This document shows, piece by piece, positions 12,581 to 23,898 of a stretch of 64,000 nucleotides of DNA. The position numbers and the translations under genes were made by a program. The stretch comes from Saitoella complicata NRRL Y-17804. Taxonomy: Eukaryota > Ascomycota > Saitoellomycetes > Saitoellales > Saitoellaceae. The first letter of the stretch is position 1; the number at the start of each line of letters is the position of its first letter. The notes beneath the pieces are model-generated. The model ran no database searches, was not told the DNA's origin, and saw nothing but the letters and a program-made list of their open reading frames with translations. The stretch spans positions 237,310-301,309 of the forward strand of contig NW_017567015.1 of assembly GCF_001661265.1 (NCBI RefSeq). Direction: 5' to 3'.

Positions 12581-12908
12581 CGGTTTTTGGACTCTTGGCG
12601 GACGCGTGGAACGTTGGGGCTGCCTGAAATAGAAGCGTGACTGGTGTGAGGGGTCCCGCGCGGAAACGCGGTTGAGGCCCAGGCCAAGACGGACTACGAA
12701 ATGGAAGCGAAATTGCCATCTGATGTAATGGGAAAGGGGATGGAGGATGAGAATGCTGACAGTAAGGAGGGTCGACTTAAGCTTATCCAATTACGTGTAT
12801 GTATGAACGCCCTGTTCATTAAGATGATTCCCTACCCTATCCTTCCTTTCTGTTTCTTCTTCGTCCTAAATAATCGTACATCGCGCCTCTCCTCTTTTCT
12901 TCATCTCA

Positions 12909-14302
12909 TCATGGCAACGGCTCCCGACTAGTACTCAACCTGTTCAAATGCAAATACACATCCGTTCCGTAACCCTCCATACTGATCAACTTCAAGTCAC
13001 CGCCAAAGTACCTCGCGTAGAGTCTACTCAGCGGCAATCCGTATCCAAAACCAGCCATGGGCGCCTTGAAGTCTGACTTTGCGAAGTCAGGGTCGAGGGA
13101 CTGTTCGCCGGCGGTGGTGTACATGTAGGTGAAGACGAGAGGCATGGCGGAACGTGGAATACCTCCTCCCTCATCGGAAATCTTGATGGTGATGTCTTCC
13201 TTGCCCTCAGCAACGATAATCTTGATAGGAGGGAAGGACTCAGAGTCAACGCCGTGGGTCTCGACAACCGCACGAAGAGAGTTCTTCAAGACTTCGAAGA
13301 GCATGTGCGACAGATGTCCAGGAACATACATAAAGTTCAACTCATCCGGGCAAATCAACTGCACCTTTGGCGCATCAAATAACCCATAGTGATCCTCACA
13401 AATGAACCTCGCATTGTCAATGGCGTCTTGCGCAATCTGCTTCAAGTTCGTCTGAGTACAGATGATACCCACATAATCCGGACGCGGTGGTTCCGTGTTC
13501 AAGGCGATATGCTGGCCAATGAGCATTCGAATACCGATACGCGACATGTAGAAACGATCAAGGAAAGATTGAATGGAAGTGTCGATCTGAGATCGTTGAC
13601 GGAGGCGTTTGTACTCGAGAACACCTTGAGCGACGGTAGTGACAAGGGGATCATGACGTCGCTTAATCGTGGTCAAGGTTTTCGTGATTTTCTCGTTGTA
13701 AGAAAGAACCTCTGGTGGCCAGTTGATGTCCTGCACGGGACCGTAGTAACGTTTGCTCAGAGGCACGGATTTCCGCCGAGGAGTGCTGACACCGCTGCTG
13801 TTTGTTTCTTGCTCGATGAGGTTGGGCGTGTTATCTGCCATTCTTGGGGCGCCGTTTCCGTTGGCTTTCAGCGTTTTCCGGATGTCGTCGGGCAGGTTAG
13901 GTTTTGGCAGACTGGTAAGTTCCTGTAAAGCAGGTGAGTCCATGAACGGATTATCCAGCGCCGGTTACCACTATACCTGGAACGACTCCGCATACCAGTT
14001 TTTGACCTTGATTATAGATGGCATCTCATTCAACTGGTTCGGTAGCTCATCCAACTCTTTTACTCGGTGCGCAAGACGAATTGGCAACTCTTCCGAAATG
14101 AATTGACTCGCTTTGAAGAGGACGCCTTGTGACGGGGTCGAGCCTGTATGCAGAATCCGTCAGCGTAAGCCCAATACCATGCCTTTATCTGTGTCATACC
14201 AAACTGAACCATCTGCTGCAACGAAACTCCCGTCTGCGGGAACGAAGCATAATGCCGAATCTGCTCCTCGAGAGCCCTCGTAAACTTAAACCCGGCACTC
14301 AT
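12909..14302 (-). CDS. Mitochondrial pyruvate (or branched-chain) dehydrogenase kinase
   Basis: Three exons (14200-14302, 13977-14143, 12909-13922) give 427 residues. The N-terminal helical domain carries ASFPQTGVSLQQMVQFG and SEELPIRLAHRVKELDELP, both signature segments of PDK/BCKDK proteins. The GHKL ATPase domain has the N-box HMLFEVLKNSLRAVVE, the G1 box SDEGGGIPR, and the G2 box GFGYGLPLSRLYARYFGGD. These kinases phosphorylate E1-alpha of the pyruvate or branched-chain 2-oxoacid dehydrogenase complex in the mitochondrial matrix and switch it off. An insertion rich in Asn, Gly and Ser separates the two domains. Which dehydrogenase it controls cannot be decided from sequence. The ATG at 14302 starts MSAGFKFTRALEEQI. 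Confidence 0.95.
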
Positions 14303-14776
14303 GATCGTCAAACTGGATCGATTGAGATGGGAACTTCACAAATGATGGGGGTGTATGCTGGTGAAAAAAAGGCAAGGGAGGCCGATGGAGGATTGGATGC
14401 GGATAGGTGTTTGCGGGTGTCCGGTGAGGGTGTTCGGAGGTTCGAGTGCGGTGTGGGGTCTAGCGTGACACACCGCCGCAGATCGCCCGCTTGACTCACG
14501 GGAACAAGCGGGCGAACGGATTAACTGGCAATTCGGCAGGGATGTGGGTTTAGGGCAAGAGGATGATTCTCTGTGTTTAGCGGACGGCTACCGCTACGGA
14601 CGGGTTTGAAGGTGGGTGTGCGGTTCTCCCACGCTATGACGTCTTCCTGATGGAGTCAAATCCTCATACCGTGGCCTCGCCAGTTGCACCGTAGAAGATT
14701 GTCAACAGTTGAAACAAATACTTCACATTCATCTGGGTATAACAATGGGTATCCTTATGTCCCTCCTCAAAATCCC
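14303..14776. other. Intergenic between kinase and cystinosin genes
   Basis: No gene seen; upstream region of the PDK-type gene and 3' flank of the cystinosin gene. Confidence 0.5.
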
Positions 14777-15766
14777 CTACGCCAGCTCATCCTCCCCTCC
14801 CCCCTTCTCCTCCCTCTCCCTCCAATACAACCCATAATGCTGCCACAAAAACACAAGGTTATACCCAATGCTCAAAACACCCAGCCCAAACTTCGCCGGA
14901 TTCCCCGTAACATCACTCATGTCTCCCGCCATGTATGCGTCGAGGCAGAGTTGTGCATTGGAGAGGAGGCCGCCAGTTATGTCGAGGGTGATTTGGTGGA
15001 TGGAGAAGCCGCGGGTTGATTTTAGGTGGTAGTTGAGGAGAGCCTGGGAAATGTTAGTGGATGTGGAAGGGGGAGGGAGGGAGCGAGCGGACCTGTGGGA
15101 CGTATTTGAAGATAGTTACGATGACTTTCACATAACTCATCCCGAAGAGAATGTCGACCCACGCATCTGGATCCTCCTTCGGCATCCACATCGCTCTCAA
15201 TAGCAACAATCCGCAGGAGATGACTGCGCCTGCGAAGATCCCTGTTGCTGCTGGACTGACACTCTGGTTCTGGGCACGCCGGTAGCCGAGTCCGTAAGCT
15301 TGGAAGAGCGTGAAGGAGGACAGTGCAAGGGCGTGGAGGGCAAAAACGGCGTCGTTGAAGCGCATGAGAGGGGCATCTTCGGCTGAGCTTAGGGTAGGAA
15401 AGAGGAGGAAGCCCAATCTGGTAGAATGTCAACACAGCTGCAGGAATATGGAGAGTTGAGGTAGCGTACGTGTAGATGGAGTAACAGAGGAAACCGAGGA
15501 CCTGTAACATATCAGCACTTGCATTCCACAGGAACAAGGACTATATGATACATTCAGACTCCCATAGTCCAGTGAGAACCCTTCAACGCTTTTTCGACGA
15601 TAGTTGAGGATGGCCTGTATGACGTAGGTCAACGGTGCTCCCTCACGCCCCGTCGCGGACGAACCTGCGGGTAAAACGACAGCGACCAAGCGACAAAGTA
15701 GATCCACCCAGAGGCTCTACTCAGCCATTCCAGCACGGGACTCGAATGCACCTGGATTGCATTCAT
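14777..15766 (-). CDS. Cystinosin-type lysosomal/vacuolar cystine transporter (PQ-loop)
   Basis: Five exons (15665-15766, 15552-15614, 15470-15501, 15093-15417, 14777-15043) join in phase to 262 residues. Two PQ-loop repeats are visible: [29 protein letters not shown] and VIVTIFKYVPQALLNYHLKSTRGFSI, each split or bordered by an intron at the PQ. About seven membrane helices fit the profile. The asparagines and lysines after each PQ, and LDITGG in the last repeat, match the cystinosin family, which exports cystine with protons from the vacuole. The second PQ motif spans the last intron, which helps confirm that splice. The start codon lies head to head with the NTO1-like gene. Confidence 0.9.
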
Positions 15767-15959
15767 GGTCTCTGGAGGTAAAGTTTCCAGTTCCCGCGTT
15801 CCGCTTCCCGGGTTTCCAGGGCGGAAGGTGTATGACGCTACTGCAGGGCGGAGAGCGCGTTCACGCCAGAGGGCATACGGCCCGGGACGCGTCGCAAAGG
15901 AAGAGAGCAGCGTGAAACAGCATTTACCCCCGGAGCATACACTCTACCAACCAGTCCTG

Positions 15960-18635
15960 ATGGCTCCGCGCAGTCGTAATAGAGGGCGTGGTCGTTATCC
16001 GAGAGGGGGGGATTGGAGGGTGAGAGGACGGGGTGGGAGGGCTGCCAGCGCTGGACGCGGCATTGAGACGGAGGAGGCGTTGTATGAGGGGTTGCCGAGG
16101 GAGGAGAGGTCTTATAAGGAGTTTCATCCGGATCTGGATCTTGCGATGAAGTTGGAATTCAGAGTGGTGGGCATTGCACTCGAAGAAGAACCCGCGCCTG
16201 CCGTGGAGGAAGAGCAGGCCAATCAGGAGGAGAACGCAGTTGAGGTGACTCAGGATGCGCAGGTGGCAGAGAACGAAACTGTTGCCGAAGGAATTACGGT
16301 GGAACAGGATGCAGCTTTGTCGAATGAGCCAATAGCTGGAGCGTCTGGAGACGATCGAGCGCAAGCGGCGGACGACACGACTGCAGCGCCAGTTCCTGCA
16401 ACAAACGAGGTGGAGGAGTACGTCGATGAGCTAGAGGTACAAGTCAATCCAGAAGCCGAGCAGCCTGTCGAAGAACCACAACCCGAACCCGAACCCGAGC
16501 CCGAGCCCGCACCTCAACAATCACAAACACAAGTACCGAGTCGCGAACCAGAAAACCCCCCGAAGTCCAAATACGCACACCTCCCAAAACCCCGCTACCG
16601 AATCCTCCCTCCCTTCCGCCCCATCGAAAAACATGTCGACCAAGCCATGGCTCGTGCCGGCTACCAAGAATCTCCCTTCTTCACTCGTCCAACAGACGGA
16701 TACATTCGCTCAACCGAGCACTACATCCCGGAAAGCCAACTGAGCGACCGGGTGGAGTATGACATGGACGAGCAGGACGAGCAGTGGTTGATGGACTACA
16801 ACGCGGAGAGGAAGAAGACGGAGGGAGATGAGATATCCCCAGAGGTATTCGAGATCACATTAACGAAGATTGAGAAAGAGTGGACGAAGCTCGATCAACA
16901 AATTCCGAAGAAGGAGGATGAGGAAGGCGATGCGGAAGACCAGAGATGCAGTATCTGCGATGATGGGGAGGGAACACACGATAACCAGATCGTGTTCTGT
17001 GATGGATGTAATTTGGTTGTGCATCAGGAGTGTTATGGCGTGCCATATATTCCGGAAGGACAGTGGTTGTGTCGGAAGTGTCAGATCACGGCGAACGCGA
17101 ATGTGAACTGTTTGTTTTGTCCGGTTCATGGGGGCGCGTACAAGCAAACGAAGGAAAATGAGTGGGGACATTTGCTTTGCGCACTATTCATCCCCGAACT
17201 GTCCTTGGGCAATCAAGTCCTCATGGAACCAATCGAAGGGGTCGACAAAATCGCTAAAGCGAGGTGGAAGCTCACCTGTACCATCTGCCGACAAAAAGTC
17301 GGAGCATGTATCCAGTGCAGCAATAAAGCGTGTTTCGATGCGTTCCACGTCACTTGCGCCCGGAAAGCTGGATTATTTTTGGATATGAAGAAACATGGGG
17401 GCCATTTCGAGAAGCATTTGTTGAAGGGGGCGTGTTTGAGGCATAGTCCGGAGGGGTACAATGATGCGACGAATGCGTGTGAGAAGCTCTATGAGGCGAG
17501 GAGGTGGTTTGAGGAACATCCGTATAACCCTTATGAGAACTTGTCGAGTGAGAGTTCGGAGCCTTCGACGCCAGTTGCGGGGAAGCTGATTATTAACACA
17601 CAGAAAGGCGTTGCTCGAGTCACGAAGCCGTTCACGGTCAATGCACCCATCATTCCTCAGTACGTGTTCAATCAGGTGCTGGCGTACATGCAAAAGTTCA
17701 CTATCCGGAAGAAGACGTCGTTCGTTGCTGAGATGTGCAAATATTGGTCACTGAAGCGCGAGTCGAAGAAGGGTGCAAACCTGTTGAAGCGATTACAAAT
17801 CCAGATGGATAACGCGACAAGCTCGAAGAAGCTGTCAGAGGAGCAGCAGACGAAGAAACTCGATTTCGCGATGGCGCTGCATAAGGAGCTGGAGACACTT
17901 ATCACCATCATCGGAAAAGTGAATGAGAGGGAGGGGATCAAGTTGGAGTGTACGGAGATGGGGCGGGAGTTTATGCAGCTTGCATATTTCCCTACTGTGC
18001 CGCTTGTAGTGTCGGTGATTGATCGGGCTGAGACGCTTGATCGGGAGGATATGTTTGGGAATTTGGTTGATGAGGGTGATGCACCGGATTATTATACCGT
18101 TGTGAAGGAACCGATCGCCACGAGCATGGTCCGTGAGCGTCTTTTGAAGGGCCAATACCTCACTGTCTCGGACTTTGAGGAAGCTCTCAATAAGGTGTAT
18201 GACAATGCTATGTTGTACAACGCCAAGAAGACAACATACTACGCAACTGCTCAGCGAATAAAGCGGACAGTGAAGCCATTGATTGCAGAGGCGAAACAAA
18301 AAGAAGCTTGTTTGGACCTCCAACCCGAAACTGGCATGGTTCCGGACTTGAGCAAGTTTGCTCCAGTGGGTATGTCCATTGCGGAAGAAGAACAGTGGCC
18401 TGGGGACATGTTCAGGGAGATGTCGCCGCTTTCTGAGATGGATGAGGAGGATATAACTAAATTGGATATTGATATCAAGGAGTTCGAGGAGGCGGAGAGG
18501 AAATGGGAGGAACAGAAGGAGCTTCTCGCGTTGAGTCCGAACAGTCGGAGAAAGCGGAAGGCTGATGATATGGGGGCTAGACAGCCGAGCGATTACGCCC
18601 CTGAGCGGTCAACGAGGCGGGTCAGGAGAAGGTAA
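15960..18635 (+). CDS. NTO1/BRPF-like PHD-zinc knuckle-PHD and bromodomain protein
   Basis: A single exon; with the ATG at 15960 (MAPRSRNRGRGRYPRGG) it has 891 residues. The frame is open back to an ATG at 15765, but that would overlap the first exon of the divergent cystinosin gene, so I prefer the inner start. In order: an Arg/Gly-rich tail, an acidic region with a Pro-Glu repeat (about residues 175-185), an EPL1/BRPF-like segment (EVFEITLTKIEKEW), a PHD finger (CSICDDGEG...CDGCNLVVHQECYGVP), a zinc knuckle (CLFCPVHGGA), an extended PHD (CTICRQKVGACIQC...FHVTCARKAG), and a bromodomain near residue 720 (DAPDYYTVVKEPI, YNAKKTTYY). Such proteins scaffold MYST histone acetyltransferase complexes (NuA3 in yeast) and read histone H3 tails. 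It converges on the cyclin-like gene. Confidence 0.93.
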   Translation: MAPRSRNRGRGRYPRGGDWRVRGRGGRAASAGRGIETEEALYEGLPREERSYKEFHPDLDLAMKLEFRVVGIALEEEPAPAVEEEQANQEENAVEVTQDAQVAENETVAEGITVEQDAALSNEPIAGASGDDRAQAADDTTAAPVPATNEVEEYVDELEVQVNPEAEQPVEEPQPEPEPEPEPAPQQSQTQVPSREPENPPKSKYAHLPKPRYRILPPFRPIEKHVDQAMARAGYQESPFFTRPTDGYIRSTEHYIPESQLSDRVEYDMDEQDEQWLMDYNAERKKTEGDEISPEVFEITLTKIEKEWTKLDQQIPKKEDEEGDAEDQRCSICDDGEGTHDNQIVFCDGCNLVVHQECYGVPYIPEGQWLCRKCQITANANVNCLFCPVHGGAYKQTKENEWGHLLCALFIPELSLGNQVLMEPIEGVDKIAKARWKLTCTICRQKVGACIQCSNKACFDAFHVTCARKAGLFLDMKKHGGHFEKHLLKGACLRHSPEGYNDATNACEKLYEARRWFEEHPYNPYENLSSESSEPSTPVAGKLIINTQKGVARVTKPFTVNAPIIPQYVFNQVLAYMQKFTIRKKTSFVAEMCKYWSLKRESKKGANLLKRLQIQMDNATSSKKLSEEQQTKKLDFAMALHKELETLITIIGKVNEREGIKLECTEMGREFMQLAYFPTVPLVVSVIDRAETLDREDMFGNLVDEGDAPDYYTVVKEPIATSMVRERLLKGQYLTVSDFEEALNKVYDNAMLYNAKKTTYYATAQRIKRTVKPLIAEAKQKEACLDLQPETGMVPDLSKFAPVGMSIAEEEQWPGDMFREMSPLSEMDEEDITKLDIDIKEFEEAERKWEEQKELLALSPNSRRKRKADDMGARQPSDYAPERSTRRVRRR

Positions 18636-18835
18636 GGGTTTTTGGATCATGTTGGGATATAACGGGGGAATCAAGAACGGATTTAGTTATCAGGATAGCA
18701 TTTGAATACTTACTCTATGGCGGCGTACACGTGCGGACTAATTTACTAAACAACTCTACCCAACTCTATGAATGTCCCTTTTGTCCATGAATGCACCACC
18801 TCTAAGCATATACTCCCTGACATTATCCAAATTAT

Positions 18836-20950
18836 CTAACGGCGGGGCTCGAAGAAGCTGAACAGCTGCGAAACCTTCAGTCTCCCAACTCTGAAGCCTT
18901 TCGACCGTTTGTCGTGCGCCGAGAAGTCCGGACAGCTGTAACTCGCCGCCTTTTGGTGTCCAGCCCGCAGATGTACCGGACTTTCGAACGAAGCACGTCG
19001 GAACTGAACACTGTTGTGCCTTCTGAAGATGGATCCGCCAAACTTTCCGGCCACCTCTTGAACCGAAACGGTGCACGTCAGGGAATCGCTTAGATGATCG
19101 CCTCGCACGGCCAGAATGGAGGTCAGTGCTGGGCGTTTGGGAGTAGAGATGCAGTTCTCATCAGCGGCCTTCTTCTCCTCAAACTTGAAGCAGCCTTCAG
19201 TGGGTGACGGCACAAGATCAGGTCTCCCAGAAGTCTGCACATTGACAGGACTTTCCACTGTCGACCCGCCTTGGCTGAGCTCAGGGCCGTTGACAATGAT
19301 TTCGGGAACGGCGGTTGTAGCCGGAGACAGGGTCGAATCTTGCGGGAAGTTCGAGAAGAGGGGTGTAAACGGAACGGAGCTTTCTTCCGGATGTCCGCTC
19401 TCAATGCTCTCACCAGTTTCCTCCTCATCATCTCTGTCGTCCTCAATAGTGTCAACGTCAGCCTCAGTGCCGGAATCCACATCCTGGAGGAAGAGGTCTA
19501 GTTCTTCTTCGGCCTGGGCAGCACCCTCCTTACTACGTGTCTGCTTGGGATTGGTCAACGCTTCTTCAATCCCCTCACCTTGCCAAGCCGTCCATTCCTC
19601 GCAAGTAACGTGAATGTCACCCTTAGTCACTTTGACGAGCCGTTCCTTAACTTTAACGAATCCGGGGACTTTAATCCTTGCCACATCCGCAAACGTTTTT
19701 GGCGTGTAGTCAATGTCGTATTGTAAAGTACTTGCGAAATAGAGACATACGGCCATGGCGATATGACCTGAAATCGACTCGTCCTTCAAATCCCCTGAAC
19801 AGGCAAACTTATAAGCGTACAGGAGAGCTAGGGTGATGGTCTCATCTGAGATACCATCACACTCGTGGAATCCTGCGTGGAAGTTATATGCTACTTCCAA
19901 GATTTCTGGCGGGGGACTCTCGAGCATGGACGTGCCATACGCCAATCGACAAAATCGTCTGGCAAACAGGTCTGAATTCCAGTGCAGGTCTGGTTGAATT
20001 GCAAAAGGATTAGGCTGGTTCTTGAGGTTGTTCAAGTGACACATTCGCAGTTCTTCTCGGTCTCTCCACACAGGTGTGAGCGGGCGGGACTTGTCAACCT
20101 TCGGAGCAAAGGCATCGCAGACCCACTCCATCGCGTGATCGGAGAATTTGCACCAGTCTTTGGCAAAGATCTCCGCGCCTGTTAGAGTGCTATCTTTCTC
20201 CAGCGCAACCTCGGTCATCTCTTTGCAGGAATCCTCCCACTGCTCTTGGAGGACTCCTGCGAGCTGGCAGATGCGTGGACATTCAAACTCTTCAGCCCAA
20301 TAAGATAACTCTTCGGACATCTCTGTTTCACTCACTTTCGTCGCAACCCGGTCATAGGCTTTCGCTTCTGTCTAGGCGGTTAGCTCAGCTCCATATTTTG
20401 GGAGTTTGGATACGTACGCTGACTTCCCACGAACAGAGCGGCGAGCACGAACTCAAAATTCAGAGCATCTTTCAGAGGCGCTTCTTTGTTCTTCCGGATC
20501 TTGAAAACGATGTACAGCGAGTAGAGCCACTCTTCTGTACCAACTCCCAGAACTTCGAAGACATGCAAGAACTGGGCGAGGAGTGGTGAGTTGATGCTTA
20601 CGATGAAGTCCAAACCTGCTGCGGCCTTCGCCCAGCGATGCGAGTCTACGTGTAGGAAGAGGTTCAGTACCTACGCGAAGGTTATAGTTAGCATACATCC
20701 TCATAGATTAGCGTGCTGATGGTGAACGTACCGAAAGGTAGAACTGCACGTGTTTCTCCGACGCTTTGCCCGACACTGGCGCATACATCCCACTGATCGC
20801 CTGATAGAAACAGAACCACATTTGAGGAAGCTGTTGCACTTCCGTGTCCTCCTCCCCGAAAAGGGGTTGTGGTAACATGAACTGCGCATCATCAGCAAGC
20901 TGACGGCACAGCTCCTGGAAACCACGTACAAGCATTTCTTTGGGCGTCAT
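18836..20950 (-). CDS. Cyclin-like protein, three exons (unnamed family)
   Basis: Exons 20732-20950, 20418-20670 and 18836-20367 join in phase through 61- and 50-nt introns to 667 residues. A helical N-terminal half (FYQAISGMYAPVSGK; LLAQFLHVFEVLGVG) is followed by a segment that looks like a degenerate cyclin box: ITLALLYAYKFACSG, then HIAMAVCLYFASTLQYDIDYTPKTF, then HVTCEEWTAW. The last 250 residues are acidic, then Ser/Pro-rich and disordered, with a basic end. The divergent neighbour at 22250 has the same layout around VCLFLGIAAMSDFPVTPKIW. Pcl/Pho80-type or G1 cyclins are the closest fold I can suggest; the box is too diverged to name a kinase partner. An in-frame 33-nt GT...AG stretch after codon ATC in exon 2 is read through here. 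Confidence 0.55.
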
Positions 20951-22249
20951 GTCAAGGAACGAGCAGGAAGTAGTCGGAGTGATGCACGGTGTAAATATAT
21001 GCGATCCCTGAAATGTCGAGGGCTTCGGGTTGACGGTGCCAGACAGTCAGGCGTGCGGACGGAGAGCAGTAGATAACGAAAGAAAGAAAAAGCAAAGAGA
21101 GAAGAAGGGATGACGAAATGCTGGAACAACTGGTCTTGGACGTCGCGATCGTTGGCCGTCGAAGGTCTCCTACGTGCAGCTTCCTCTTGCGGCATTCAGT
21201 TGTGTGTGTACATGGTAGCGTGTGACCGCATACTGCTGCTGGTGTGAAGCCCGAGCGCGAAACTGTCTATGTAAGTGACGAAGTTCATCAGACAGCAAAC
21301 AAGGACCGCAACAGCAATGGCCATTGTGGAACAACGCATTTGTCAGCTGGGTCAAAGCAGTCTGTGACTCTTGCAATCTCTCTTCATGAGTGAACATCTG
21401 TCACAAGCTGGTGCACGTGCGGTGTCACCATGAGCGACAATATCGGATTCCCGCATGCGCCGGCCCTTAACCCCGTGCCATACTCAGGTATAGATGAAGT
21501 CCGCAGTTGACGTGCTCATATCCCGTTGTCACATAGTGTTACTGGAAACTCGCATGTTTGAGAGCGCGCCTTTGTGCGGCTTTGCAACGGTATCGCGGCC
21601 ACAAACCTCGGTAAAGCGAAGAAGCAGACCGGATGCTGGTCCTCGGGAATAGCTTCAACGTTGCACATACATTGTCTTTCGGATTGCCGCTTCCCATGTC
21701 TCCAATGGTCCGCTCCACTCAGTACCCCATCTTGCTCCCACATACGTACGGCGCCGGCTTGGCGATCATGAGTTCAATCCCCGTAGCACCAAATCGTGGC
21801 GAAAGTTGAATCTCATGATGGTGTCACCTGTAGCTAAGAGCAGCTGCTGCGCCTGCTCGCTGTATAACATAACCTTAATTTCTCCTACAAATCGGATGCA
21901 TTTCGCTGCCGTGGAACTGCTGCGCTGCAGATCGGGCCGACCGCAGCCGCGGCCGGGCCGGGCCGTCCCCAACGCCGCCCAATCAAAATGTTGCCCGAGC
22001 AGTCTCAATTGGTGTCACCTTGCTCAGCAGGGAACGTCCTTCCTTAACGATCCCGCGGCCGCCGTAACCGAGGCGAGGACCCTCGATTCATTCCCCGACG
22101 ACCGAGTATGACGCGTACGCCAAGGAGGCGAGCTTCCTCAGAGGCCGTGTGATGCCGTTCAGCATTATAAAGACAGACGGACTTCCCATCCCATCGGCTT
22201 GCTATGATGAACCCCAATACACATCTGATCCCGACTACAAGTCTTGACG
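20951..22249. other. Divergent upstream region between two cyclin-like genes
   Basis: A 1.3-kb spacer. It includes short open frames on the minus strand (21170-21397, with a CCCGPC cysteine run) that could be part of a 5' leader or a small extra exon, but I cannot support a gene. A very GC-rich block lies at about 21919-21972 (GGCCGGGCCGGGCCG at its core). Confidence 0.4.
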
Positions 22250-23563
22250 ATGCACATTACTACAATCCTCGCTGACCACATCATGTCCCACACGCTCTCG
22301 GACCCTGATGAGATCACTCTTGCTTCGCCTTTTCCCTCGAAGCATATCAGCTCGACGACCCCCTACAAAGTTCAAACCATGTCTGCCTGCGCACGTCACG
22401 TTGAATTGGCTATTGACGACTTCGCCGGTATCGCCGTTGAAGTCCTCCGTCTTACGGAATTCCCTGTGCCGGTCCAATTCGAGGAATGGTTCGAGAATTG
22501 GCTCACTCAAATTGGCGAGTGTCTCGAAGACATGAAGTCCTTTGACAAGAGGGGTTATGAATGCACATATGTCGACGCTACCGTCCTCTTCTCCGCCTTG
22601 AGGTTCATGTACGAGCTTGGTTTGAATGAAAGGCCGGAAGGTGTCCCCGACCGGCACTTCTGGAGTCACTACGCCGGAGTATGTTTGTTTCTCGGAATCG
22701 CTGCTATGTCAGACTTTCCTGTTACGCCCAAGATTTGGTGCAATTGGCTAAGGTTCGACCGTAAGGACTTCGACACCCTTTTACACTGGGCGCTCGGTGT
22801 CTTGGATTATCATGTGAGCTTGAGTAGGAAGGAGTTTGTTGACTGGAGGGATGTTATGTTACCGGCGCTTGTGGAGGGCTGCTACTGGGATGAAGAGGAA
22901 TGCGAGGAGGTCTATGTCCCGGAGACCTTGCCCGCACCACTGAGCGTTGAGCTTCAGCAAGCTGCGATCAGAGTGGTTCTCCCATTGACACCCCCAGTAT
23001 CGCCTTGGTTCGAAAAGGATGTTATTGTGGAAGGTGTTGCGCCGAGTGCGATTTGTATCGAGGAGATGGTTTTCGATGCGAAGAATATGGAAGTATTCAC
23101 CACTATCGACATCAACCACGATGTTGACGCGTGTCGTATGGTGGATCAGTTGGTCTCTGGGGCAGCTTCGGCCACCGAGAGTACACTTACAGAACAGGTC
23201 GAACATTCTTCACTACAGAAGAATGACGCGGATTATGAAGTCGGAATCACGGAGATGTGTCCTTCCCTCCAGCGGGCTGGACAGCAAGTCAGTGGTTCCA
23301 AGCGTGCGAAGGATACATCGAGAACGCCTCCATCCTCCTCTCCGCGTTACGAATGTCGAGCGTTCGAGATGATCAACTTTGTCAGACGCTTGCTCGGTTC
23401 ACATGTTCCTGACAAGAGAAGAAAAGTTGATTTACCTGATCATCGACACGTTCTGAGGAAGGGCCGGACGACAGCTAGTGGAACGCATTATGGGTGTGTG
23501 AGGTCGAGAGGGTTGCAAGGGCCCGATCAGGAGTGGATTTTCAGCAGACAGCTCACTGCATGA
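22250..23563 (+). CDS. Cyclin-like protein, single exon
   Basis: The ATG at 22250 starts MHITTILADHIMSHTL and the frame runs 437 codons. Residues about 85-205 look like a cyclin box: TYVDATVLFSALRFMYELG, then FWSHYAGVCLFLGIAAMSDF, then PVTPKIWCNWLRFDRKDF, a helix, and LDYHVSLSRKEFVDW. The last segment closely resembles the end of the Pcl/Pho80-type box, where a helix precedes LxWxLxVSxxEFxxW. The C-terminal third is disordered, with a basic KRRKVD cluster that could be a nuclear signal. It is divergently paired with the 667-residue cyclin-like gene, and the two share the order of helices and the CLxF...TPKxW/F signature, which suggests an old duplication. Kinase partner unknown. Confidence 0.6.
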   Translation: MHITTILADHIMSHTLSDPDEITLASPFPSKHISSTTPYKVQTMSACARHVELAIDDFAGIAVEVLRLTEFPVPVQFEEWFENWLTQIGECLEDMKSFDKRGYECTYVDATVLFSALRFMYELGLNERPEGVPDRHFWSHYAGVCLFLGIAAMSDFPVTPKIWCNWLRFDRKDFDTLLHWALGVLDYHVSLSRKEFVDWRDVMLPALVEGCYWDEEECEEVYVPETLPAPLSVELQQAAIRVVLPLTPPVSPWFEKDVIVEGVAPSAICIEEMVFDAKNMEVFTTIDINHDVDACRMVDQLVSGAASATESTLTEQVEHSSLQKNDADYEVGITEMCPSLQRAGQQVSGSKRAKDTSRTPPSSSPRYECRAFEMINFVRRLLGSHVPDKRRKVDLPDHRHVLRKGRTTASGTHYGCVRSRGLQGPDQEWIFSRQLTA

Positions 23564-23898
23564 GGTGTTTCTGGCTTCGGGAAAAGGTAGATTGGCGCAT
23601 TATCACTTTGAAAAGGCTTGGGGTGCATATTTGGTTGAGGGAGTTCTGCTCAGGGTTTGTCCGTCTCGCGAATAGCACATAATACAACGGACTCTATGTC
23701 ATACATCACACTTTCTCAACATTAAATGTGTCTCTTCTACTCCCGTTTGCTCTACGCAACCAGGTCTTGGTCCCACGCTATCCACCGAATTTGGAAGTAA
23801 CGTAGACTTTCTCGACGTCAGCGTACCAGAAAAAGCAACAACAGCTCTACCCCGAGAGTTCTGTCGAGTTAGTGTCAGCATTTGTTTGACTTGAAATC
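23564..23898. other. Intergenic before the NUDCD1-like gene
   Basis: No gene seen; 3' flank of the cyclin-like gene and promoter of the NUDCD1-like gene. Confidence 0.5.

Noticed and set aside
15765-15959. N-terminal extension of the NTO1-like protein
   Set aside because: It overlaps the first exon of the divergent cystinosin gene; the inner ATG gives a family-like start.
20560-20600. 33-nt GT...AG stretch inside exon 2 of the cyclin-like gene as a second intron
   Set aside because: Too short for typical splicing here and it is in frame; read as coding.
21170-21397. ATG frame with CCCGPC cysteine run upstream of the cyclin-like gene
   Set aside because: Ends without a splice partner in the main gene; probably 5' leader.
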